Positions 1 through 11,063 of a stretch of DNA of 32,098 nucleotides are shown in pieces. The position numbers were made by a program, and so were the translations under genes. The notes below the pieces were generated by a model that was not told where the DNA came from, did not search any database, and saw only the letters and a list, made by a program, of their open reading frames with translations. The stretch's first letter is position 1, and every line of letters starts with the position of its first letter. Location of the stretch: contig JAUVJU010000008.1 in assembly GCA_030592285.1 (NCBI GenBank), positions 1-32,098 on the forward strand, read 5' to 3'. This stretch comes from Caldifarciminota bacterium. GTDB taxonomy: Bacteria; Hydrothermota; 32-111.

Positions 1-321
1 AGAATGAAATATCTAAAAGAACTGATAAATATTCATACTACATTAACAGAAGATTATCTTGATAATTATGCTTTTATAGAAAAGATTAGAGAAAGGAATG
101 ATAGAAAAGAGATTGAAGTGATCAAATCAATCTTAATAGATGGAAATGATAGGAAACTATTTTTTGTTGATGATATTGAATTAACTGCATTTACTATTAT
201 CACCGCATTAAAAGGATTTGAGTATCCGTGGTCAACAAATATTTCTTTACCTGAAATCCAGGAAAACATAGATAAATTACTGTATATAGTGTTTCATGGG
301 ATCAATAAAAAGAAGGAATAA
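1..321 (+). CDS. TetR/AcrR-like transcriptional regulator, C-terminal part (5' truncated by window edge)
   Basis: Frame is open to the window start (AGA codon before ATG at 4). The C-terminal sequence 'AFTIITALKGFEYPWSTNISLPEIQENIDKLLYIVFHGI' resembles TetR ligand-binding domain ends; the HTH is not in the window. Confidence 0.5.
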   Translation, partial: RMKYLKELINIHTTLTEDYLDNYAFIEKIRERNDRKEIEVIKSILIDGNDRKLFFVDDIELTAFTIITALKGFEYPWSTNISLPEIQENIDKLLYIVFHGINKKKE

Positions 322-383
322 TTTTTTTTGGAAAAGTGGACTAAAAAACTAAAAACGTCGGAAATATCATTGGAGTATTACTT

Positions 384-1403
384 ATGAAAACAAAAGAAAG
401 AATAAAATCAAAGATTGATAATCAGAAATCAATTGGAATTACTGGAACAGGTTTTTATGTTCCAGAGAAGAATCTTAGTAATTTTGATTTAGAAAAAAAG
501 ATTGAAACATCAGATGAGTGGATTAGAACCCGTACTGGAATAAAGAATAGGAGAGTTGCATCAGGTAGAGAAGCAACCTCAGACCTTGCCTATAAAGCTG
601 GGAAAAAGGCATTATCAAATGCTAACCTAAAAGCAAGTGAAATAGATTTAATCATTGTTGCTACTCTCTCTCCTGATATGCTGTTTCCCTCTACTGCTTG
701 TATAGTGCAACATAAACTTAAAGCAAAAAATGCAGTTGCTTTTGATATTTCAGCTGCTTGTACAGGTTTTATTTATGGAATTTCTATGGCGAAATCTTTA
801 ATGCTAACAAATAATTATAAAACTGCCTTGATTATTGGTGCAGAAGTATTTTCTCGCATAATTGATTGGAAAGATAGAAATACATGTGTTCTTTTTGGTG
901 ATGGAGCCGGAGCAGTTGTATTGGAAAAAGCACAAAATGAACATAACATACTCTCAACATATTTGGGATCAGATGGTTCAGGAGCAATATTATTAAATCA
1001 ACCTGCAGGCGGCTCTAAGATTCCTGCAAGTCATGAATCAATTGATAAAGGATTGCACTATTTAAAGATGGATGGAGGAGAAGTATATAAATTGGCTGTA
1101 GAAATAATGGTTAAATCAGTAAAAAAGGTGCTTAATCAAGAAGGATTAGATGAAAATGATATTGATATTCTGATTCCGCATCAAGCAAATATTCGTATAT
1201 TAAAAAAAGTTGCAATGAAATTAAATTTACCAATAGATAATGTAATGATGAATATTGATAAATATGGCAATACATCTGCTGCTTCAATTCCTATTGCTTT
1301 ATCAGAATCTGTAATGGAGAAAAAGATAAAAAAGGGTGATATTGTTGTACTGGTTGCTTTTGGGGCAGGTTTAACTTGGGGAGCAAGTGTTATTAGATGG
1401 TGA
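384..1403 (+). CDS. fabH: 3-oxoacyl-ACP synthase III (KAS III)
   Basis: Thiolase-fold Cys-His-Asn motifs: 'DISAACTGFIYG', 'IPHQANIRI', 'YGNTSAASIPIAL'; C-terminal 'LVAFGAGLTWGASVIRW'. SD-like ggag upstream. Confidence 0.93.
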   Translation: MKTKERIKSKIDNQKSIGITGTGFYVPEKNLSNFDLEKKIETSDEWIRTRTGIKNRRVASGREATSDLAYKAGKKALSNANLKASEIDLIIVATLSPDMLFPSTACIVQHKLKAKNAVAFDISAACTGFIYGISMAKSLMLTNNYKTALIIGAEVFSRIIDWKDRNTCVLFGDGAGAVVLEKAQNEHNILSTYLGSDGSGAILLNQPAGGSKIPASHESIDKGLHYLKMDGGEVYKLAVEIMVKSVKKVLNQEGLDENDIDILIPHQANIRILKKVAMKLNLPIDNVMMNIDKYGNTSAASIPIALSESVMEKKIKKGDIVVLVAFGAGLTWGASVIRW

Positions 1404-1507
1404 ACATTTTGAAATATTAGTAAGGTAAAAAAGATATAAAATCAGAAGAAAATTATATAAAGATATTATGTGACTTAAATTGTTAATATAAATATGGAGT
1501 ATTATAA

Positions 1508-4426
1508 ATGAAAAAATTTTCTAAGTTTATTATTAAGTTTCGCTTAATAATTATTTTAGTAACAATTGGAATTACAATATTTTTTGGTTATCATTTAAAA
1601 GATATTGAGGTGAATAGTGATATTTTAAGCTATTTGCCGGATACTGATGAATCAGTTAAACTTTTTAATGAGATTGGCGATAAATTTAGTGGCAATTCTC
1701 TTGCAGTGATTGCTATAGAAAATAAAAACATTTTTAATTATGAAACATTAAATAGAATAAAAAAATTAACATCGGCAATTAAAAGCGATTCAGGAATTTC
1801 TCAAGTAATAAGCTTAACAAATATTATTGATATAAAAAAGGCAGAGGATGGATTAGAAATAAGTAATCTTATTAATACTGATGATATCCCAAAGAATGAG
1901 GAAACTCTTGAAAAATTAAAATTATATATTTTGTCAAAAGATATGTATACAGGGAATCTTATATCATCCAATGGGAAAGTAACAGTAATAATCTGCAAGC
2001 TTAAGGATGATGTAGATAAGGTTGTTATTGGAAGAAGATTAAAAAAAATCGTAGAAGAATATCCGGGACATGATAGAATATATTATGCAGGAATTCCATT
2101 TCAAATGGTTTCAATTCATGAAATCATTGTTTCTCAGGTAAAAAAGTTAGTTCCATTAGTGATTATTCTAATTATCATAATTCTTTTTTTGAGTTTTAAA
2201 AATTATATGGGAGTAATTTTACCTTTATCAACAGGATTGCTAAGTACTATCTGGATATTTGGTTTAATGAATATTGCCGGGAATCGTATAGATTTAGTAT
2301 CTAGTGCTATTCCTGTGCTTCTAATAGCAATTGGAACAGCCTATGGTATTCATGTAATAACAAAATATTTTGAAAATGCAAATGATGAAACAATAAAAAA
2401 TGAAAAAATCCAATTAGCATTAGAAAAAGTAGGAATCCCTGTAATTTTAGCAGCAGTAACTACAGCAATTGGGTTTCTTTCCTTTCTTACTGCATATATT
2501 ACTCCCATAAAGTATTTTGGTATCTTTATGTCTTTGGGGATTCTTTTTGCATTGGTTATTTCTTTAATGTTTGTACCTTCTGTTCTTTCATTTTGTAAAA
2601 TGAAAAAAAGCAACACTAAAGACAAACATATTAATAACAAATGGTTAATACAATTTATGGACAACTTATCCGATTTTGTTTTGAAAAATGGAAAATCAAT
2701 TGTGTTTTCAACAATAATCATTGCATTGATTTGTATAATTAGTTTATTCCATATTAAACGCTCAGTAAACATAATGGAGTATTTTGATAAAAATGATGAA
2801 ATTAGAGTAACTGAAAGAATGATGCAGAAAAATTTTGGCGGTTCAATACCAATACAAATATTAGTTAAAGGTGATATTCAAAATCCCCACATTTTAAAGG
2901 AGATGTTGAAGATTGAAAACTATTTGAAAACCTTACCATATGTAAATGACCCAAGATCATTTGCAGATATAATCTGTGAAATGAATAATGTGATGAATGG
3001 AAGATATATTATTCCTGATACAAGAGAAGGTGTTTCTAATTTATGGCTATTATTGGAAGGACAAGATGTTTTAAGCCAAATGGTAGATGAAAACAATACT
3101 AATGCAATAATTCAAGCAAAATTGGGTACAATAGATACTGAAAAGATCATTCAACTTGTTGATGAAATAAATGATTTTATAAAAAATAATGTTGATAATG
3201 AATTTATAGAAGTAAGCATAAGAAATGTAGGTGCAAGTGAAATAGAGATTATAAATGAGAAAAAAAACCTCAATATTATTAATAATATAAAGATAGATAT
3301 TTTAAGTAAATCACCGAATTTTAAGATCAATATAAATGATTTTAAAGATATATTATTGTATGAAACAGTAAAGAATTATGATCTGGAACAGTCTTCAATT
3401 TCTACTATCAATAAAAAAATGAAAAATTATTTTTCAAGTGATGAAGCAGATATTGAGGTTATTAATCAGAGAAGAATAGATAAAATTAATTTTAAAATCA
3501 TTGAAAATCTTCAACAGGGCTCAATTAGTAAAGAGGATATCATTAATATTCTAAATCGCAATGTTAGTAAAAATTTATTAAATGACGAAGAAGGAATTGA
3601 GATAGCTTCAGAATCAATAGAATTGATAATTAATAATGTTATAAAAAAAGAAAAAATAGAAATCATTTTTGCCAAAATGAAAGGATTATTTCCAGAAAAT
3701 TTACAAAATAATAAAAAATTTGAAAAAAGAATTAAAGATATTTTGTGGGAAATAAATGAGGAATACATTGTTTTATCACCTGATGAATATACATCAATAT
3801 TTCAAGAAAACAGTAAATCCATTGAGAAGTTATCTGTTGAGCAAACTGGGCTTCCAGTTATTTATAAAGAACTGGACAGACAGATAGTTATAAGCCAGCT
3901 TCAAAGTCTGATTATATCTCTATTTATTATTTCAATGCTTTTAATGATAGGATTGAGATCATTAACAGGTGGAATAATTGGAATAATACCAATTATACTC
4001 ACCGTTTTAATTAATTTTGGAATAATGGCTGTCATGGGAATTGCATTGGATGTTATTACTGTTTTAATAGGGAGTGTTGCTATTGGAATTGGAATTGATT
4101 ATTCAATTCATTTCATATCTCGTTTCAAATTAGAAATGAAACAAAATAGTTCAATACAAAATGCACTTAAGAAAACATTAGAAACTACTGGAATTGCTAT
4201 ATTAATAAATGCATTATCGGTTTCAACGGGTTTTTTAGTTTTACTATTTGGAAATATTGCTCCTATAAGACAATTTGGATGGTTAATGGCTGTAACAATG
4301 ATTGTAAGTGCATTTGGAGCAATTGTTGTTTTGCCGGCTGTGATTATTGTAACCCATACAGGATTTATTGGTAATTTAAAACAATTTACTAAAGTGACAA
4401 TTAGAAAGAAAATAAAAAGAAAATAA
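1508..4426 (+). CDS. RND/MMPL superfamily exporter (COG1033-like)
   Basis: 972 aa, two repeats of TM1 + periplasmic loop + TM bundle; 'GTAYGIHVITKYFE' and 'GIGIDYSIHFISRFK' RND TM4-type motifs. SD 'tggag' upstream. Confidence 0.9.
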   Translation: MKKFSKFIIKFRLIIILVTIGITIFFGYHLKDIEVNSDILSYLPDTDESVKLFNEIGDKFSGNSLAVIAIENKNIFNYETLNRIKKLTSAIKSDSGISQVISLTNIIDIKKAEDGLEISNLINTDDIPKNEETLEKLKLYILSKDMYTGNLISSNGKVTVIICKLKDDVDKVVIGRRLKKIVEEYPGHDRIYYAGIPFQMVSIHEIIVSQVKKLVPLVIILIIIILFLSFKNYMGVILPLSTGLLSTIWIFGLMNIAGNRIDLVSSAIPVLLIAIGTAYGIHVITKYFENANDETIKNEKIQLALEKVGIPVILAAVTTAIGFLSFLTAYITPIKYFGIFMSLGILFALVISLMFVPSVLSFCKMKKSNTKDKHINNKWLIQFMDNLSDFVLKNGKSIVFSTIIIALICIISLFHIKRSVNIMEYFDKNDEIRVTERMMQKNFGGSIPIQILVKGDIQNPHILKEMLKIENYLKTLPYVNDPRSFADIICEMNNVMNGRYIIPDTREGVSNLWLLLEGQDVLSQMVDENNTNAIIQAKLGTIDTEKIIQLVDEINDFIKNNVDNEFIEVSIRNVGASEIEIINEKKNLNIINNIKIDILSKSPNFKININDFKDILLYETVKNYDLEQSSISTINKKMKNYFSSDEADIEVINQRRIDKINFKIIENLQQGSISKEDIINILNRNVSKNLLNDEEGIEIASESIELIINNVIKKEKIEIIFAKMKGLFPENLQNNKKFEKRIKDILWEINEEYIVLSPDEYTSIFQENSKSIEKLSVEQTGLPVIYKELDRQIVISQLQSLIISLFIISMLLMIGLRSLTGGIIGIIPIILTVLINFGIMAVMGIALDVITVLIGSVAIGIGIDYSIHFISRFKLEMKQNSSIQNALKKTLETTGIAILINALSVSTGFLVLLFGNIAPIRQFGWLMAVTMIVSAFGAIVVLPAVIIVTHTGFIGNLKQFTKVTIRKKIKRK

Positions 4427-4442
4427 AAAATGGAGAAAAAAA

Positions 4443-5237
4443 ATGAAAAGGATTAAATTACTTTGCTTACTATTTGCATTAGTAATTTCAAGTGTTGTTT
4501 TTGCGGAAGATATTAATTCAAATAATCAAAATTTATCAGCTCAGCAGATTTTGCAGAATGTTGACAAAAATTTGAATGCTCCAAATGATCAGGAGATATC
4601 AATTAAAATGATTCTCATGGACAAGAAAGGAAATGAAAAAGTGCGTGAAGCAAAAATATGGCAGAAAGGGAATGAAAAAAGAATGTTAAAATTCCTTTCT
4701 CCAGCAGACATAAAAGGTCTTGCCTTTTTGAATTTGCCGGATGATATAATGTATCTATACTTACCAGCTTTCAAAAAAATAAGAAAAATTGCATCGCATG
4801 TGAAAAATACTAATTTTGCAGGCACTGATTTTTCTTATGATGATATGTCCTCAACCAATTATGCTGATATCTATGATGTAAGATTACTTGAAGACAATAG
4901 TGAATTAAAAAATACAAGTGAAAAGCAAATTAATTTATATACACTTGAATTGACACCCAAAAAGGATATTAAAAAGGAATATTCAAAATTGATAATGCTT
5001 GTAAGAAATGATAATCTTTATCCAGTAAAAATTGAATTCTTTTCAAAAAATGGAGAAAAAGTGAAAATTATGGAAAACGGCAAAATTGAAAAAGAAGGAA
5101 AATACTGGATAGCAAAAGAAGCAATAATGCATAATTTAAATAATGATCATAAAACCAAACTAATAATTACAGAAGTAAAATTTGATCAAAATTTGAGTGA
5201 TGAATTATTTACAAAACGATATCTTAAGAGAAAGTAA
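4443..5237 (+). CDS. LolA-like outer membrane lipoprotein-sorting protein (COG2834-like)
   Basis: Signal peptide; 'AQQILQNVDKNLNAP...', 'FLSPADIKGLAFLNLPDDIMYLYLPAFKKIRKI' and '...FAGTDFSYDDM' typical of LolA-like proteins found beside RND exporters. Confidence 0.8.
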   Translation: MKRIKLLCLLFALVISSVVFAEDINSNNQNLSAQQILQNVDKNLNAPNDQEISIKMILMDKKGNEKVREAKIWQKGNEKRMLKFLSPADIKGLAFLNLPDDIMYLYLPAFKKIRKIASHVKNTNFAGTDFSYDDMSSTNYADIYDVRLLEDNSELKNTSEKQINLYTLELTPKKDIKKEYSKLIMLVRNDNLYPVKIEFFSKNGEKVKIMENGKIEKEGKYWIAKEAIMHNLNNDHKTKLIITEVKFDQNLSDELFTKRYLKRK

Positions 5238-5249
5238 TAAGGATGTTAT

Positions 5250-6572
5250 ATGAAGAAAAGTAAGATTTTTACAATTATTATATTATTATTGATTTGCGTT
5301 AGTGTTATTTACTCTGAAGTAAGTTTTAATGGTAATATTATTACAGATAATAGAATAAGATTGGAAGATTATGATTTTACATTAAATGAAATTGAATTAA
5401 TATCTAAACTGAATTATAATTTTGGGAATGGGCATATGTATAGTGAAATATTATTAAAAGGTACATATTTTTCACAGATTTACCAGTCAAGTGATTTACA
5501 GAACATTGAAAATATTAATTCACTTGAAATTAATATTAAAGAAACATATATAGATTTTTATAAATTTATTTCAAAGGATCTTGATATACGCATTGGCAAA
5601 CAAAGGATTTCATGGGGAACAGCAGATAAGTTAAATCCAACGGATAATCTTAATCCGGATGATCTTGAAGATATTATGGATTTTGGAAATAAAATGGGGT
5701 CCAATTCAATTAGATTAACTTATTATATAGGGGATTATTCATTAGATGGTGTATTCATTCCTGTTTTTACTCCTGCTGTACTTCCTTCAGATGAATGGAT
5801 GTCCGCTTTTTTCTCATCACTTCCTGTGCCAGAAAATATGATTTTGCAATCCTATTCTGATACAATTATTATTCCTCAAAAAACTATTGAGGAAAGTTCA
5901 ATGTTTGCTGCAAAATTATCCGGGAATATACTGAAATACGATTTTTCAATAAGTTATTTTAATGGTAGAGATGATATACCTTTAATAAACAATATAGTAA
6001 TAACACCTATTTCTCTTACAGAAATAAATGCTAATGTTCAAATGGTTTATCCAAAAATGCAAGTAATTGGAGCAGATTTCTCTGGTCAAATTGGTGATAT
6101 AGGTGTTTGGGGAGAAGGATCTTGTTTTATTCCTGAAAAAGTAATTATGGAAATGACAACAATTGGTGTTGGAACAGATACAAGCATTGCTATTAACAAT
6201 AACCCTTATTATAAGTATGTTATTGGGATTGATTATACATTTAAAAATGGTTTGTATGTTAATGGACAATATCTTCATGGATTTATTCAAGAAAGAGGTG
6301 AAAACAATTTAGAGAACTATGTTATGCTTGCATTAGAAAAAAAGTTTTTTAATGATTTACAGATTAGAATTGGATTTGGATCAGAAATAAAGGACTACAA
6401 GAATATTAAAAATAATTCTGCTTTTATAATTATGCCCGAAATTAGTTATTTCCCAATGGATAATGGGGAAGTAAACCTTGGTGCTTATTTAATTGATGGT
6501 TCAGATAACACAAGTTTTGGTAAAGTGAAAATGAATGATGAGCTATACTTAAAATTTAAATATAGTTTTTAA
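5250..6572 (+). CDS. Outer membrane beta-barrel protein, DUF1302-like
   Basis: Signal peptide, alternating beta pattern, C-terminal aromatic 'LYLKFKYSF', 'DIRIGKQRISWGTADKLNPTDNLNPDDL' motif; adjacent to RND and LolA-like genes. Confidence 0.65.
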   Translation: MKKSKIFTIIILLLICVSVIYSEVSFNGNIITDNRIRLEDYDFTLNEIELISKLNYNFGNGHMYSEILLKGTYFSQIYQSSDLQNIENINSLEINIKETYIDFYKFISKDLDIRIGKQRISWGTADKLNPTDNLNPDDLEDIMDFGNKMGSNSIRLTYYIGDYSLDGVFIPVFTPAVLPSDEWMSAFFSSLPVPENMILQSYSDTIIIPQKTIEESSMFAAKLSGNILKYDFSISYFNGRDDIPLINNIVITPISLTEINANVQMVYPKMQVIGADFSGQIGDIGVWGEGSCFIPEKVIMEMTTIGVGTDTSIAINNNPYYKYVIGIDYTFKNGLYVNGQYLHGFIQERGENNLENYVMLALEKKFFNDLQIRIGFGSEIKDYKNIKNNSAFIIMPEISYFPMDNGEVNLGAYLIDGSDNTSFGKVKMNDELYLKFKYSF

Positions 6573-6581
6573 ATTTAGAAT

Positions 6582-6655
6582 GAGGTTCTTCCCTTAGTTA
6601 GTTGTAATACTTTCAGACCTCAAATAATTATATTTTGGGAAGAACCCATTTTTAT
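6582..6655. terminator. Stem-loop, probable transcription terminator or attenuator between OMP gene and rnr
   Basis: 10-bp perfect stem GGTTCTTCCC (6584-6593) / GGGAAGAACC (6637-6646) followed by ATTTTTAT; also an overlapping 5-bp pairing GAGGT (6582-6586)/ACCTC (6617-6621). Confidence 0.5.
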
Positions 6656-6700
6656 ATTTATTGAATATTTTTATAACATACTTAAAAAACATTATATTAC

Positions 6701-6728
6701 TTGATTAATATTTTATAATCAATATAAT
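6701..6728 (+). promoter_or_regulatory. Putative sigma70-type promoter of rnr
   Basis: TTGATT (6701-6706), 16-bp spacer, TATAAT (6723-6728), about 20 nt before the TTG start. Confidence 0.5.
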
Positions 6729-6748
6729 ATCAGAGTAAAAGGAGTATA

Positions 6749-10266
<3,518 letters not shown>

Positions 10267-10348
10267 GGAGAAGTATCTAGTTTCTGGTACGCTTGTACGC
10301 TGGTGGAGAGAAGATAAGAAAAATGGAATCCAATATTTTTCTTAGGTC

Positions 10349-10377
10349 TTGACCAATAAAGAAAAATGTTTTATATT
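10349..10377 (+). promoter_or_regulatory. Putative promoter of hicBA
   Basis: TTGACC (10349-10354), 17-bp spacer, TATATT (10372-10377); direct repeat GAAAAATGTT at 10361-10370 and 10384-10393. Confidence 0.5.
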
Positions 10378-10432
10378 AAAAGAGAAAAATGTTATTCATT
10401 CTCAATAAAATTTAGTGAGGAGGATAAATAGT

Positions 10433-10723
10433 ATGAATAAATCATATACAGTATTAATACGAAAAAGTAAATTGGAATATGTTGCTGTATGTTTAGAATT
10501 GAATTTAACAGCAAGAGGAACCGACTTAGCAGATATAGAAAAAAATCTTAAGGATGCAATAGAGATATATTTGTTGGATGTGAAAAAACATCCTGAAACA
10601 ATTGTCTCTTCCATTTCCATAGAAGAATTAATAGAATTTTTAAGGGACACTCAACCAAAATGGTTAAAGAAAACAGAATTTATAATGCCATTAGAAGTTC
10701 ACGAAGTTCCTTCCTATGTATAA
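10433..10723 (+). CDS. hicB: HicB-family antitoxin
   Basis: 'YTVLIRKSKLEYVAVCLELNLTARGTDLADIEKNLKDAIEIYL' HicB fold. The ORF-track GTG start (10415) overlaps the AGGAGG Shine-Dalgarno, so ATG at 10433 is preferred. Confidence 0.8.
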   Translation: MNKSYTVLIRKSKLEYVAVCLELNLTARGTDLADIEKNLKDAIEIYLLDVKKHPETIVSSISIEELIEFLRDTQPKWLKKTEFIMPLEVHEVPSYV

Positions 10724-10952
10724 AATTCCCTCCATGTCCAGTAATAAATTATGCAAACTGCTGAAAAAGGGAGGAGCAGAATTTGTTAGACAAGGCAGTA
10801 CAGACCATGCCATATATTGTAGAACTGTTGAAGGCAAGAGATATTCAGCACCAGTGCAGATGGGAAAGAAAACATTGGACCCTATTTACTGTAAAAGAGT
10901 TTTACAACAATTAAAATTTACAAAAATAGAAATCCGCAAATTATTCACCTAA
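10716..10952 (+). CDS. hicA: HicA-family mRNA interferase toxin
   Basis: 'KLCKLLKKGGAEFVRQGSTDHAIYCR...KRYSAPVQMGKKTLDPIYCKRVLQQL', conserved His retained; overlaps hicB by 8 nt. Confidence 0.82.
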   Translation: MYKIPSMSSNKLCKLLKKGGAEFVRQGSTDHAIYCRTVEGKRYSAPVQMGKKTLDPIYCKRVLQQLKFTKIEIRKLFT

Positions 10953-11028
10953 CTATAATTTTATTATTTTCCTTATTGAATAGAGTAAATTCACAGTATA
11001 AAAAAGCCATTTAAAAAAAATATTTCCC

Positions 11029-11056
11029 TTGCAATATATTGAAATAATGGTATAAT
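11029..11056 (+). promoter_or_regulatory. Putative promoter of GGDEF-STAND gene
   Basis: TTGCAA (11029-11034), 16-bp spacer, TATAAT (11051-11056), 7 nt before ATG at 11064. Confidence 0.5.
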
Positions 11057-11063
11057 TTATCTT

